Positions 31,211-42,976 of a stretch of 64,000 bases of DNA are shown piece after piece. Source of the DNA: Cheiracanthium punctorium (taxonomy: Eukaryota; Arthropoda; Arachnida; Araneae; Cheiracanthiidae); NCBI GenBank assembly GCA_038373885.1, contig JAWZYV010013294.1, forward strand, positions 56,722 to 120,721, written 5' to 3'. A program made the position numbers and the translations under genes. How positions within the stretch are numbered: the first letter of the stretch is position 1; each line of letters opens with the position of its first letter. The notes beneath the pieces are model-generated. The model had not been told where the DNA came from. It saw only the letters and a list, made by a program, of their open reading frames with translations, and ran no database searches.

Positions 31211-33376
31211 TAGAGAATCCTTTAAGGGATGTGAAGAATTAGAAAGGATGCGATAATAGATATTTAATGATAATTTATGACTTATGAGAGTGAGAGATGG
31301 TTCATGACAGGTGACGTAAAGGCTATGTACAGGCGATGTCCTAAAAGCTCCAGAGCATATGCGTAGTGCAGTATGATGCACAGTGTCAAGTTTTTTTAGT
31401 GCTGATTTAGAAGCCGATCCATAAACGCAGCTTGCATAGTCAATTTTGGAACGGATGACGGCACGGTAGATCCGCAAGAGAGCATCACGGTCTGCCCCCC
31501 AAGAGGTATTGGTTGAAACCTTTAAAATGTTAAGTTTTTTCTCTCATTTATTGCGGATGTCTGAGATATGTTTAGCAAATGTAAGTTTCTTGTCAAAATT
31601 TAAACCTAAATATTTGATAGAATCCTTGACAGCAATATTAGTATGGTCCAGATAAAGTTCCGGATCTGGGTGGATCCCGCGCTTCCGGCAAAAATGGGTA
31701 CGAACTGTTTTCTCAGATGATATTTTAAACCCATTTCTGTCACACCACTTTAAGATGCGGTTGATGGCATTCTGAAGCTGGCGTTCTATCAGGCGCATGT
31801 CCTGTCCCTGACAGGAGATTTGCAGGTCGTCTACATAAAGACTACCGTAGACAGTCGAGGGCAGTTGTTTCAGGATGTTGTTAATTTTTATTGAGAAGAG
31901 GGTGACACTAAGAACGGAGCCCTGTGGAACACCCTCCTCTTGAACAAAGTTATTAGATAGCATGCCATTAATCCGGACCCGGAAATTTCGGAGTGACAGA
32001 AAGTTTTTTATAAAAGTGGGTAGGTTGCCTCGAAGTCCTATATAATGAAGATCCAAGAGGATCCCGTACCTCCACGTTCGGTCATATGCCTTTTCAATAT
32101 CAAAAAACACAGAGATTAAGTGGTTCTTCCGTAAGAAGGCATTACGAATTTGGGTCTCTAAATTTAATATGTTATCTATGGTGGATCTACCTTTCCGGAA
32201 GCCACTCTGGAAGGGATGTATATGGTTCCCTGTTTCTAAAATGTAGACAAGACGGGTATTGATAATTTTCTCCATTAATTTACATAAGCAACTAGTAAGG
32301 GCTATGGGTCGGTAGTTATTAGGCTTAGATGTATCTTTTATTGGTTTAGGAAAGGGAATAATTATTGCATTTCTCCAAGAGGTGGGAAAGGTTTGTTCGT
32401 TCCATATTCTATTGTACAATTTCAAAAGGTTGAGTAAAGATGCATGGGATAAGTGTTTCAGGATTTCATAAGTAATACAATCGGGACCTGGAGATGTGTT
32501 TGAGGACTGTTTTAAGTGTTTGGTGAGTTCATGGATGGTAAGGTCGCTATTGTATGTGAAGTGTGAGGAGATTTTGAAATTTATTTTTTGTCGTTCTGCT
32601 TGTTGTTTATATGGAAGGAAAGAATTTGAGTAGGAGGTACTGCATGAGATGGAAGCGAGAGATTCACCAATACTATTTTCGATTTCTTTTGTTTCGGATA
32701 TAATGCTGTTATTTATGGATAGACAGGAAATAGACTGATTACTATAAATACCCATGGCTCTTTTTGTTTTCGTCCATAGTTCCTTACTAGAAGTAGAGGC
32801 TGTAATGCTGGAGATATATTTGATCCAGGATTCTCTTTGACACTGACGCCGGACTCTACGTGCATAAGCTTTAGCTTGCTTAAAATGGGTGAGATTTTCG
32901 GTGGTGGGGAACCGCCGAAAATTGCTCCTGGGTTTCTGCTGCTTCTTTTTAGCGAGGGTGCATTGTTCATTCCACCACGGTTTTTTATTGCGTCAAGGTC
33001 TAATGCCTGATTTAGGAATGCTGGCATCAGCGGCGTGGATGATAATTGAAGTAACGTTTTGTACAACCTTGTCTGTTGGGCCTTCTACAACATCAGAGGT
33101 GATGGCAGACAGGGAAGTGAAGGTGAACCAATCTGCCTTATCATGAATGTATCTAGGTACTGAAGTATGTTGAGGATTGAAGTAGAGAGGTGACAGAAGA
33201 ATCGGAAAATGATCACTGTTGTGGAGATCTCTGGATACAGAAAAATTATATGTTGGGAGAAGTGATGGAGAACAGATAGCAAGGTCTATTGCATGGAAAG
33301 TTTTAGTTGGATAGTGAAAATATGTATTGTCACCATTATTCATGCAGCAAAGGGAGAAGTGAGTGAGAAGTTGTAA

Positions 33377-34555
33377 GAGAGGGTTGCTAGGGATGTCGTC
33401 ATCATCCATGGGAAGATCTGACATTTCAGAGTCAGAGGGGCCCAAATGTAGGATAGTATCGTCTATAGGGCGTTGTGGAGGAACGTGTTTGATTTTGGGT
33501 TTATTGTACTTTGATCTGTAGACCGAAGACTTTTTTATTTGTGGTCGTGTTGAGGTAACATTTTGAGAGTGTTTCTTTGATATATGTTTTTGTGGAGCCG
33601 AGGAGGATTTATTTTGATTAGAGATGGATTGTTTAGGAATTTGGGCTGTTGCAGAAGGAAAGGAGACAGGGACGGATTTTGGTAATTCAGTTTGAGTTGC
33701 TATTGTTTTAGTTGATTTTGTTGCAGCTGCATAAGATAAAGCGGTATTGGTGTCCGGCTTTCTATTATCTTACGGGCTTCCGGATATGAGAGTCTTTGAG
33801 AGGCACGTAGGGACTGAATTTCTTTTTCAAACGCCCATTTCGGGCAAGATCTGGAGTATGAAGGATGTTCCTCTTTACAGTTTACACATTTTGGAGCTGC
33901 AGAGCAGGACTCACTGTCGTGCTCAGAAGCACCACAGCGAGCACAGGCAGGTGCCTCACGACAGGAGGTTTTAGTATGGCCGAACTTTTGACACTGGAAG
34001 CAACGGATTGGATTTGGTACATATGATCTCACGGGGCATAATATATAGCCGGCTTTAATATGAGATGGAATAGTGGGTGACTGAAAAGTTAAGATAATAT
34101 GTTTAGTTTTGATTATTTGATTATTGCGTCGAATGGTGATTCGACGAACGGCACTTACTTTGTCATCTGTTAGGTTTTCTAGTATTTCAGCTTCAGAGCA
34201 GTGTAAAATTTCGGGTTCTGATACGACTCCTCGTGAGATGTTTAAGGATGTATGAGGGTTCACTGTAACAGTTTTTAGTCCGATTATTTTAATTTTCATT
34301 ATTTTTGAAGCTTGTCTATTGTTTGATACTTCTACTAATAGGTCTCCAGATCTTAATTTTTTAACTTCTTTTACTTCTCCCACATTGTCGGTGATACATT
34401 TATGTATTAAAAAAGGGGATGTTTCATTAAAATTTACCTTCAACATAGTGTATGATGAAGAATCGGGCGTTCATATGTACTAATTGTGATTCAATGTTTT
34501 CACTACAAGTTGACAGCGGAGCATTGACGATAGACTAAGAATTTTTCATATCCAT
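33377..34555 (-). pseudogene. E6 ORF1, broken
   Basis: The gag-like ORF1 would start at ATG 34555 (MDMKNS) but meets a TAG at codon 7. A frameshift occurs near 34432. The central part (34446-33700) retains FLIHKC and RSGDLLVEV. Its three zinc knuckles are CFQCQKFGHTKTSC, CARCGASEHDSESC and CVNCKEEHPSYSRSC. Another frameshift lies near 33745. The acidic tail (SDSEMSDLPMDDDD) at 33380-33445 is fused in frame to endonuclease sequence by the deletion. Confidence 0.82.
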
Positions 34556-35149
34556 GTTGGGGAAAATTGAGATTCGGACCCGACCGCACCACCCACCACG
34601 GAGCCCAACGAGGGGATGTGCAATTGCACACCAGTGCTAATCGGGTCTATAACCGCTCAGTACATCCCTTAGGCAGCGTCCACCCTTAACGACGTGCCCA
34701 GTAGATGTCCGAATGCTTGATCCCTAGCAGTTGAACGAAATCTGTACCACCAGCCGATTGATATACAGGGGAACGCTGTATACCTCCCGTTTACCCGAAG
34801 CCGAGGCCAAAGCAATGTGTTGAGGTTTCTCCCGTGTCTGTGGAAATTCCGTAATGATGATTTCCTTTACGGGAACACCCCTCAATTACCAAGATTCCAT
34901 TTCCGGGGACACGGGTCTCCACGCACAGCCAACACGTGGGTAGTTTTCCGCCAATAGAAGCTGACAGCACAGGGCGACCGCAGCTTCTAAAGGGGGGCCC
35001 TCACCTCCACAGAGGAAACTACACTGAGGGGGAAAAGGAAGGAGATAGCTAAGAGAAGAGGAGGGTAGGACAAAGAAAAGCGAAAGATCGCTGGGGCCCC
35101 GGGATTGCGACACCCTTAAAAACCTAAAGTAGTTTTTTCCCCTGAGGGG
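34556..35149 (-). promoter_or_regulatory. E6 5' UTR, long form
   Basis: The leader contains the module at about 34825-34885 and terminal hairpins at 35119-35149. One arm of the second stem has changed (AGTTTTTT instead of AGGTTTTT), weakening the pairing. Confidence 0.55.
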
Positions 35150-35341
35150 ATTTCAAATAGAATAAAAGATGTTTGTGCATCGGAGAAAGGCAAACAAGTT
35201 TCGGTGTGGGGTTTCACCCAATATGTCGTCAAGTTTGGGATAAGAGCAGTTAAAAAGTTTTTTGTAAAAATCATTAAAAGCAGTGTATGAGGTTAAAAGA
35301 TGACGAATGGTGAGATAAGTATGACAATGGGGGCACTCCGG
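35150..35341 (-). pseudogene. E8: short I-like fragment between E6 and E9
   Basis: These 192 bases match the end of ORF2 and the start of the 3' UTR. The fragment begins at ATTTCAAATAG, matching the E3 sequence near 7452, directly after the 5' end of E6. It ends at GCACTCCGG directly before the TTGG tail of E9. Neither end is a natural element end. It may be a by-product of template jumping or of recombination between copies. Confidence 0.7.
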
Positions 35342-35477
35342 TTGGTTGGTTGGTTGGTTGGTTAGTTAGTTGGTTTTTAGTGGCACAAGGTCCAGAAAGG
35401 ACATACTGCGCCAGACAAAGGTTAGAGCCATATAATTAGGTAGTCAGGTAAAAGGTACCATAAAAACTTAGTAAAAG

Positions 35478-37224
35478 CTAAACTGTAAAGGCTAAAAAAG
35501 TGAAAAGTAAAAACCAAAGGGTGTTGTTCAAAGTAGGTAAAAAGTGAAAATAGACATCTGGGTGGGGCTCCCATCCAGATACACCAGTCAGACAGAGTTG
35601 GACACTTAACACAGAATGAAAAATATTGGTCCGTCTAAGTAAGGCAAACAGATTCCGGTGTGGGGTTTCACCCAAAATTTCGTCATGTTTGGGATGACAA
35701 CTGTTAAAAAGTATTTGGTAAAAACTATTAAAAGCAGTGCACGAGGTTAAAAGATGACGAATGGTGAGGTGAGTATGAGAGTGAGGACATTCCGGAGCAG
35801 GATCTCCCAGGAGTAGGTGCGTATTAGTGCACCGTGTATGACCAATGCGGAGCCGTGTTAAGATGACATCTAGTCTGCGATAGGGATGAGACGACCTATG
35901 TGTGGGAGCTGGGTGGACAGAACGCAGTTTGTTTCCCGTTTCATTGTCCCAATTACTAATCCATATGTCTTTTACTATGCTGGAGATGCTAGACTTTATG
36001 TCACCGTAGGATAGATTGCCGGTGTACGGGAGGGTCGCATTCTTGGCTAGTGTGTCCGCTTTCTCGTTTCCACAGATGCCGATGTGGCTGAGTACCCAAC
36101 AGAGGAGGACCCTGTACCCCCGATTTACAAGTTGTTCATACTTATGTAAAGCTTTGTGTATATAGCTATGATGTAGGGAGCGAGATTTTAAGTTTTCCAG
36201 TACACTGAGGGAGTCTGAGTATATTATGAAGTTCTTTGCATTTTGCCTGGATATGTACAGAAGGCTTTCGTAAATAGCCAGTAATTCAGCTGTAAAGACT
36301 GAGCAAAATTGAGGAAGGGTATCGCTGTATGTGTAATTTCTGCCTACGAAAGCAAAGCCGACATGATTTCCAGTTTTAGAGCCATCTGTATATAATTCTC
36401 TATAGTTTTGATATTTGTTCCTGTGATCTAAGAACAATTTCTGATAAATTATGGGGTCAGTATTGAGTTTTGAAAGGCCTTCAAATGGTTGGAGGTATGA
36501 AACCTGCAACATACCCCAAGGTGGTATGTCATGAAAAGAGCAGGTAGACACATGAACAACCTCCAGTTGGGTACCAACAAGACTCCTTCGAGTCCTTAGC
36601 CCGAACGGAGGTGTACATAGGGGACGGTTTGCATAAAGTCGGTCTAGATGAGTATCTGTAAAAGAATTCTTTAATGGATGAGAGGGATGAGAGAGAATAC
36701 GAAAGTATGTATTAATTGATATCTCATGTCGGGTGAGGGTGAGAGATGGCTCGTGGCAAGTGACGTAAAGACTATGTACAGGTGATGTCCTAAAAGCACC
36801 AGAGCAAATGCGTAGTGCTGTATGATGCACAGTGTCAAGTTTTTTTAATACTGATTTGCAAGCTGACCCGTACGCGCAACAGGCATAGTCCATTTTTGAA
36901 CGTATGACTGCACGGTAAATCCGCAAGAGAGAATCACGGTCAGCCCCCCAAGAGGTATTGGTTATAGTCTTTAAAATAATAAGCTTTTTCTCACATTTAC
37001 TGCGAAGGTCAGAAATATGGTTAGCAAAAGTAAGTTTTTTGTCGAAAATTGAACCTAAAAATTTAACAGAATCCCTGACAGCATCGTTATTATGACCCAG
37101 ATAAAGTTCTGGATCGGGGTGGATCCCGCGTTTCCGGCAAAAATGTACACAGACTGTTTTTTCCACAGACATGGTGAAGCCGTTTGTGTCACACAATTTG
37201 AGGATTCGGTTGATGGCATTTTGA
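35478..37224 (-). pseudogene. E9 ORF2, RT C-terminal part and RNase H, stop lost
   Basis: The frame is open for over 570 codons: RT C-terminal part (CVHFCRKRGIHPDPELYLG, RIYRAVIRSKMDYACC), then RNase H with LYTDGSKTG, ELLAIYES, YSDSLSVL and NEKADTLA. The usual C-terminus (NIFYSV and stop) reads NIFHSVL, because the stop is altered. The frame therefore runs about 50 codons further into the 3' UTR, to 35478. The E10-E11 unit interrupts at 37224. WVPSHIGIP is WVLSHIGIC here. Confidence 0.82.
37211..37224. repeat. E10-E11 unit target-site duplication, left copy
   Basis: TGATGGCATTTTGA is repeated at 43519-43532. The flanking E9 RT sequence joins correctly across it. Confidence 0.9.
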
Positions 37225-37684
37225 TGGTTGGTTGGTTGGTTGGTTTGTTTTTAATGGCACAAGGTCCAGAAAGGACATACTGCGCCAGAGAAGGAGTTAA
37301 AAACGTGTCATGATGTATTCGGGTAATAGGTACACAAGAACTAGTAAAAGCTAAAATTCAAAATGTACTAAAGTGTACTAAAATGTAAAAGACTAAAAGA
37401 TGAAAAGTAGAATTCAAAAGGGTTAAAAGTAGATAAAGGGAGAGGACATCTGGATGGGGCTCACATCCAGATGCCAGTCAGACAGAAGTGAACACTTTAC
37501 ACTGAATATAAAATATTGATACGTCTAAGAAAAGCGAATAGGTTTCGATGTGGGGTTTCACCCAAAATATCGTCAAGTTTAGGATGAGAACAGTTAAAAA
37601 GTATTTGGTAAAAACTATTAAAAGCAGTGCACGACGTTAAGAGATGACGAATGGTGAGTTGAGTATGACAGTGAGGGCACTCCG
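37225..37684 (-). mobile_element. E10: 3' fragment joined to E11 in one insertion
   Basis: 460 bases: a TTGG tail (37225-37245), a 3' UTR with the hairpin at 37447-37473, and the end of ORF2 down to GCACTCCGG. It then abuts the complete tail of E11. Because a single 14-bp duplication surrounds E10 plus E11 together, the two were probably made in one reverse transcription event from two RNA templates. Confidence 0.75.
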
Positions 37685-37887
37685 GTTGGTTGGTTGGTTG
37701 GTGTTTATTGGCACAAGGTCCAAAAAGGAGATACTGCGCCAGACAAAAGTTAAAATCATATCAGAATGTATTCAGATAAAAGGTACCACAAGTACCACAA
37801 GTTCTAGTAAAAGCTAAATTGTAAAGCCTAAAAAAGGTGAAAAGTAAAATTCAAAAAGTGTTAAAAGTAGATAAAAAGTGAAACAAA

Positions 37888-37919
37888 GATATCTGGATGG
37901 GGGCTCCCATCCAGATATC
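37888..37919 (-). promoter_or_regulatory. E11 3'-UTR hairpin, best-paired example
   Basis: GATATCTGGATGGG pairs with CCCATCCAGATATC around a four-base loop. Compared with copies that read CATCTGG and CCAGATG, the outer pair C-G has become T-A on both sides. Confidence 0.65.
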
Positions 37920-37937
37920 AGTCAGACAGAAAGGGAC

Positions 37938-40900
37938 GCGTTACACTGAATAAAAAATATTGATCCTTCTAAGAAAAGCAAATAGATTCCGATGTGGGGT
38001 ATCACCCAGAATTTCGTCTAGTTTAGGATGAGAACAGTTAAAAAGTTTTTGATAAAAACTATTAAAAGTAGTGCACGACGTTAAAAGATGGCGAATGGTG
38101 AGGTGAGTATGACAGTGAGGGCACTCCGGGGCGGGTTCGCCCAAAAGTAAGTGCTTATGAGTAATTCGCGTATGTCCGATGCGAAGACGTGTCAAGATGA
38201 CATCTAGCCTGCGATAGGGATGAGACGACCAGTGTACGAGAGTTGGGCGAATAGAACGAAGTTTTTTCCCCGTTTCATTGTCCCATTTATCGACCCATAT
38301 GCCATTTACAATGCTAGAGATGCTGGATTTTATGTCACTGTAGGATGGAGTGCCGGTGTACAGAAGGGTCGCATGCTTGGCTAGTGTGTCCGCTTTTCAT
38401 TTCCCGGGATCCCGATGTGACTGGGTACCCAACAGAGGAGAACACTGTACCCACGGTTTATAAGTTGATCATACTTGTGTAAAACTTTATGCATATAGTT
38501 ATGTGTTAGGGAGCCGGATTTCGGATTTTCTAGAACACTAAGGGAGTCAGAGTAGATGATAAAATTCTTTGTGTTCGTTCTCGAGATGTACAGAAGGCTT
38601 TCGTATATGGAAAGTAATTCGGCAGTAAAGATGGAGCAAAAGGGAGGTAGAGTATAGCTACCAGTATGATTTTTACCCACGAAGGCAAAACCGACGTGAT
38701 TCCCAGTTTTGGAGCCATCAGTGTATAGTTTTTCATATTTTTCATATTTGTTGTTATGATCGGAGAACAACTGTTGGTAGACTTTAGGATCAGTATCCTG
38801 CTTTGCAAAGCCTTCGAAATGTTGTAGGTAAGGTATCTGCGATATGTTCCATGGTGGGGTATCATGAAAAGAGCATATAGAGACTTTTACATCCTCAAAT
38901 TGGGTACCGACAAGACTCCTACGAATCCTTAGTCCAAAGGGGGGAGTACAGATGGGACGATTTGCATAAATACGGTCAAGATGAGTATCTATAAAAGAAT
39001 TCTTTAATGGATGTGAAGGATGAGAAAGAATACGAAAGTATGTGTTTAATGAGAGCTTATGACGTGTGAGGGTGAGAGGTGGCTCGTGGCAGGTGACGTA
39101 AAGACAATGTACAGGTGATGTTCTAAAAGCACCAGAGCAAATGCGGAGTGCAGCATGATGCACAGGGTCAAGTTTTTTTAACACTGATTTGCAAGCTGAC
39201 CCATACGCGCAACTTGCATAGTCCATTTTTGAACGTATGACAGCAAGATAAATCCGTAACAGAGCGTCACGGTCAGCCCCCGAAGAGGTGTTGGTTAAAA
39301 CCTTTAAAATATTAAGGTTTTTCTCGCATTTACTGCGAATGTCAGAAATATGATTAGCAAAAGTCAGTTTTTTGTCGAAATTTAATCCTAAAAAATTGAC
39401 AGAGTCCTTCACAACAATGTCAATTTTTTAGGATTAAATTTCGACAAAAAACTAACTTTTGCTAATCATATTTCTGACATTCGCAGTAAATGTTTCATTG
39501 TAATCAGTGTCGCAATAAATGTTGTCGCATTAAATGTTTCATCAATGAGTACTTCACAACAATGTTATTATGACCCAGATAAAGTTCTGGGTCGGGGTGG
39601 ATCCCGCGTTTCCGGCAAAAATGGGTGCATACGGTTTTTTCAGCAGAGATAGTGAAACCATTTGTGTCACACCATTTTAAGATGCGGTTTATGGCATTCT
39701 GAAGCTGCCGTTCGATGAGGCGCATATCTTTCCCCTGGCAGGAGATTTGAAGGTCGTCGACATAAAGGCTGCCGTAGACTGTGGGTGGCAGTTGTCTAAG
39801 GATATTATTGATTTTAATTGAGAAGAGGGTGACGCTAAGTACGGAGCCCTGAGGGACATCCTCGTCTTGGATGAAATTATCAGATAGAGTACCATTGATG
39901 CTGACACGGAAGTTTCTGAGGGATAAAAAGTTTTTTTATGAAAGTTGCTAGATTGCCTCGAAAGCCTATATTATAGAGGTCTTGGAGTATGCCGTACCTC
40001 CATGTGCGGTCATATGCCTTTTCAATGTCAAAGAAAACGGACACTAGGTGATTCTTTCTAAGGAAGGCATTCCGAATTTGCGTCTCTAGATTTAAAATAT
40101 TGTCAATTGTGTACCTGCCTTTGCGGAAGCCACTTTGAAAGGGATGTATATGGTCCCCAGTCTCTAGAATGTAAACAAGGCGAGCGTTAACCATTTTTCC
40201 ATTAGTTTGCACAGACAACTAGTAAGGGCTATGGGACGGTAATTACTAGGGTTAGAAGTATCTTTCCCAGGTTTAGGAAAGGGAATAACTATTGCATTTC
40301 TCCAGGAGGAAGGAAAGGTTTGTTCATTCCAGATTCTATTGTATAATTGCAAGAGGATTTGTAATGAGTCATGGGACAAGTGTTTCAGCATTTTGTAAGT
40401 AATACCATCAGGACCAGGAGCGGTATTGGAGGCCTGTCTTAAGTATTTGGTGAGTTCACTGATGGTAAAATTACTATTGTAAGAAAAATGGGAGGAGGTT
40501 TTAAATTTTATTTTTTTTTTTGTTCGGACTGTTGTTTATATGACAGAAAAGTATTTGAGAAGGAAGTACTGCAGGAGATAGCAAACATTATCGGTCAGAC
40601 ACTTGCCTCTATTTCTTTTTTTTCCGAAATAATATTATTGTTTACAGACAGACAGGATATTGAAGGATTATTATAGATTCCCATGGCTCTTTTATTTTTT
40701 GTCCATAGCTCCTTACTAGAGGTACTGGGCGTTATGCTAGAGACATATTTTATCCACGATTCCCTTTGACATTGCCGCCTTATTTTTCTAGCGTAAGCTT
40801 TAGCTTTTTTAAAGAGAACTAGATTTTCGGTCGTGGGGTATCGCCTGAAGATGCTCCAGGCTTTCTGCTGCTGTTTTTTTGCTAGAGTACAGGTTTCATT

Positions 40901-41765
40901 CCACCACGGTTTTTTATTGTGCCGATGTTTCATGCCCGATTTATTAATGTTGGCATTTGCTGCCTTGATAATAAGGGAGGTGACTTTGTCAACGACCTCA
41001 TCAATGGAACCTACAAGACTATTTGAGGATATATTGGATAAATGGGTGAAGGTGGGCCAATCTGCCTTTTCATAATTATATCTTGGAGTGGTACAGTTGT
41101 CTTTCCGATTATAGTACAGAGGTGAGAGGAAAATCGGAATGTGATCACTGTTATGTAGATCGTTAGAGACTGAAAAGTTATATAATGGGAGGATAGATGG
41201 AGAGCAAATGGCGAGGTCTATGGCATGGAAGAATTTGGTTGGGTGGTGGAAATAGGTGTTATCAGCGTTATTCATAACGCAAAGAGAGAAGTCGGTTAGC
41301 AGTTGTTCTGTGAGATGGCCCCTATTGTTTGTGTCTTTGCTGCCCCACAAGGGACTATGGCCATTCATGTCCCCCCAGGAGGAGAAAGGGGGGAGGAAGT
41401 TGCTGTATAAGACTATCGAGGGAGGTTTGGCTAATGGTTTCGCTTGGTGGCAGATATATGCTGCAGACTGTTGTGAGTTGTTTTAATTGAATACGAGTGG
41501 CAACTGCTTGCAGGTTAGTGTTAAGATTGAGCTTAGTGTGAGGATAACTATTGTTAATCAAAAGGGCAACTCCACCAGTGGCCCTATCATTGAGCTCATT
41601 GTCTTTGCGAAGGATGGTATAATTACGGATTTTAGTATGTCTATTCGTTTTGAGAAAAGTTTCCTGTAGGGCAAGACAGGCGGGATTATGGTTGTAAATT
41701 ATAGTTTTGAGGTCGTCAATTTTGTTTAAAAAACCGTGGCAATTCCAGGATAGCTGCAGAGCCAT
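37938..41765 (-). pseudogene. E11 ORF2: endonuclease, RT, RNase H, many breaks
   Basis: The start is ATG 41765, two bases after the ORF1 stop. Endonuclease (41765-40840): SWNCHGF, ALQETF, then a frameshift at LLGGHEWP/MNGHSPLWGS near 41365, and NDLHNSDHIPIFL. Linker and RT N-terminal part (40800-39880) contain several shifts. RT has FFDIEKAYDRTW (40218-39880 piece). A 72-bp inverted repeat plus filler interrupts RT at 39399-39560. RT C-terminal part and RNase H (39412-38381) are open: LYTDGSKTG, ELLSIYES, YSDSLSVL. A one-base loss at NEK(A)DT near 38395 shifts to the C-terminal part (38195-37941, CPHCHTHLTIRHLL). Confidence 0.85.
39327..39560. repeat. Snap-back inverted repeat with filler in E11 RT
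   Basis: Left arm 39327-39398, 22-base loop 39399-39420, right arm 39421-39492 (an inverted copy of the left arm with few differences). About 57 bases of foreign filler follow, containing a repeated AAATGTTTCAT motif. The loop sequence CTTCACAACAATG is then repeated (about 39552-39564) and RT continues. The same arrangement is in E14 at 60719-60956. Confidence 0.88.
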
Positions 41766-41767
41766 GA

Positions 41768-42976
41768 TTAAGTGATGTTGGAGTTTACCGCGATTTTACT
41801 CTTGATCCCTGTCGGTTGAAGCGGGGTACTTGGGATGTCTTCATCATCCATAATGTGATCTGAAATGTCAGAGTCGGTAGGATCCAAATGTAGTATAGAG
41901 TCGTCTATAGGCCGTTGTGGAAGGATGCGTTTAAGTCTAGCTTTGTTGTATTTTGTCTTGTAGGCTGAACTTTTTTTGAGTAAAGGTCTATTTTGAGTGG
42001 AGAGGTTGCTTTGAGGCTTCTTATTGGGTGTGCTTTTTTGTGTGGCTATTGAGGCATTATTTTGAGTAGTTGACTGTTTAGGTTTTGGGAAGGAAGTTGA
42101 TGAAGAGACAGGTTTGGATTTGGGTGGGTCAGTTTGGGTAGCAATTGATGCAACCGCTTTCACTGTAGCTACATAAGATTGACCAGGTTTAGGGGTGTGA
42201 GAGGCTATTATTTTACGTGCTTCTGGGTAAGACAATCCTTGTGTGGCACGCAAGGACTGGATTTCTTTTTCATAAGACCATTTAGGACAGGAACTGGAAT
42301 ATGAGGGGTGGTCTTGTTTGCAGTTAACGCATTTAGGAGAGCCAGAACAGGTGTCACTGTCGTGGCCAGAGATACCACAGCGGGCACATACTGGGGAACC
42401 ACGACAGGAAGGTTTTGTATGGCCAAACTTTTGGCACTTAAAACAACGGCTAGGATTAGGTATGTACGTTCTGACGGGACATGAAAGGTAGCCTGCTTTG
42501 ATATGAGATGGAATCTTAGGAGATTGAAAGGTCAAGATTATGTGTTTTGTGTCTATTATTTGGTTATTCCGTTTTATAGTGATTCTGCGAACTGCACTAA
42601 CATTTTGGGATTTCAGATTTTCCAGGATTTCAGCCTCTGAACAGTGTAACAGGTCAGGTTCTGATATGACGCCTCTTGATGAGTTAAGTGTTTTATGGGA
42701 GGAGACAGTGACAGATTTTAGGCCCATAATTTTTAATTTCATTATGTTGTTTGCCTGTGTGCTATTGTTTACTTCCACTAAGAGGTCTCCTGAGCGTATT
42801 TTTTTTATTTTTGCAACTTCTCCGACATGATCAGTTATGCACTTATGGATTAGAAAAGGGGATGTTTGGCTGAAGTTACCGTCCTGACATTTCACAAGAA
42901 AAAATTTTAAATTACCATCTCCTTGAGTAGGAGATTTCTGAACGTTGACATGAGACGAAGATAATGTCGAATCCAT
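41768..42976 (-). CDS. E11 ORF1, gag-like zinc-knuckle protein, intact
   Basis: This 402-aa ORF starts at ATG 42976 (MDSTLSSS...), the position used in sister copies. An in-frame ATG at 43042 also exists but lies in the conserved leader. The N-terminal domain has FLIHKC, RSGDLLVEV and NIMKLK. Zinc knuckles: CFKCQKFGHTKPSC, CARCGISGHDSDTC and CVNCKQDHPSYSSSC. The C-terminal linker is rich in Lys, Ser and Pro and is followed by an acidic tail (LDPTDSDISDHIMDDED). The stop TAA is followed by TC and the ORF2 ATG. It is expected to form RNP particles with element RNA and could act in trans. Confidence 0.86.
   Translation of the reverse strand: MDSTLSSSHVNVQKSPTQGDGNLKFFLVKCQDGNFSQTSPFLIHKCITDHVGEVAKIKKIRSGDLLVEVNNSTQANNIMKLKIMGLKSVTVSSHKTLNSSRGVISEPDLLHCSEAEILENLKSQNVSAVRRITIKRNNQIIDTKHIILTFQSPKIPSHIKAGYLSCPVRTYIPNPSRCFKCQKFGHTKPSCRGSPVCARCGISGHDSDTCSGSPKCVNCKQDHPSYSSSCPKWSYEKEIQSLRATQGLSYPEARKIIASHTPKPGQSYVATVKAVASIATQTDPPKSKPVSSSTSFPKPKQSTTQNNASIATQKSTPNKKPQSNLSTQNRPLLKKSSAYKTKYNKARLKRILPQRPIDDSILHLDPTDSDISDHIMDDEDIPSTPLQPTGIKSKIAVNSNIT

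Larger units (their letters stand above)
29847..33376 (-). pseudogene. E6 ORF2: RNase H, RT, partial endonuclease
   Basis: RNase H (29850-30790) has LYTDGSKS, ELIAIYES, YSDSLSVL and NEKADSLA. The hAT MITE interrupts the region between RT and RNase H. RT (31211-32755) has SGFRKGRSTIDN, FFDIEKAYDRTW and LYVDDLQIS in an open frame of about 400 codons. A frame change near 31545 lies in the RT C-terminal part. The endonuclease C-terminal half (32713-33376) has SRDLHNSDHFPILL and FHAIDLA. The N-terminal endonuclease is deleted: sequence jumps from the DFSLCCMNNGDN region into the end of ORF1. Confidence 0.85.
25951..35149 (-). mobile_element. E6: I-like LINE, split by E7 and a hAT-type MITE
   Basis: E6 occupies 25951-26305, 29847-30790 and 31211-35149. 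The TTGG tail is at 25951-25967; the 3' UTR (hairpin from 26146) is the type with GGAGTTAAAATCATATCA. RNase H, RT, part of the endonuclease, ORF1 and the 5' UTR follow, ending in the terminal hairpins (5' end 35149). About 0.5 kb covering the endonuclease N-terminus and the ORF1/ORF2 junction is deleted near 33377. The flanks (E5 at left, E8 at right) do not show a matching target duplication. Confidence 0.87.

Noticed and set aside
37685..38126. E11 tail region as a separate short nested insertion in E10
   Set aside because: It would have to be 5'-truncated at exactly the homologous position of its own insertion site. The sequence runs smoothly into the E11 body and resembles the E14 3' end, so a template jump is simpler.
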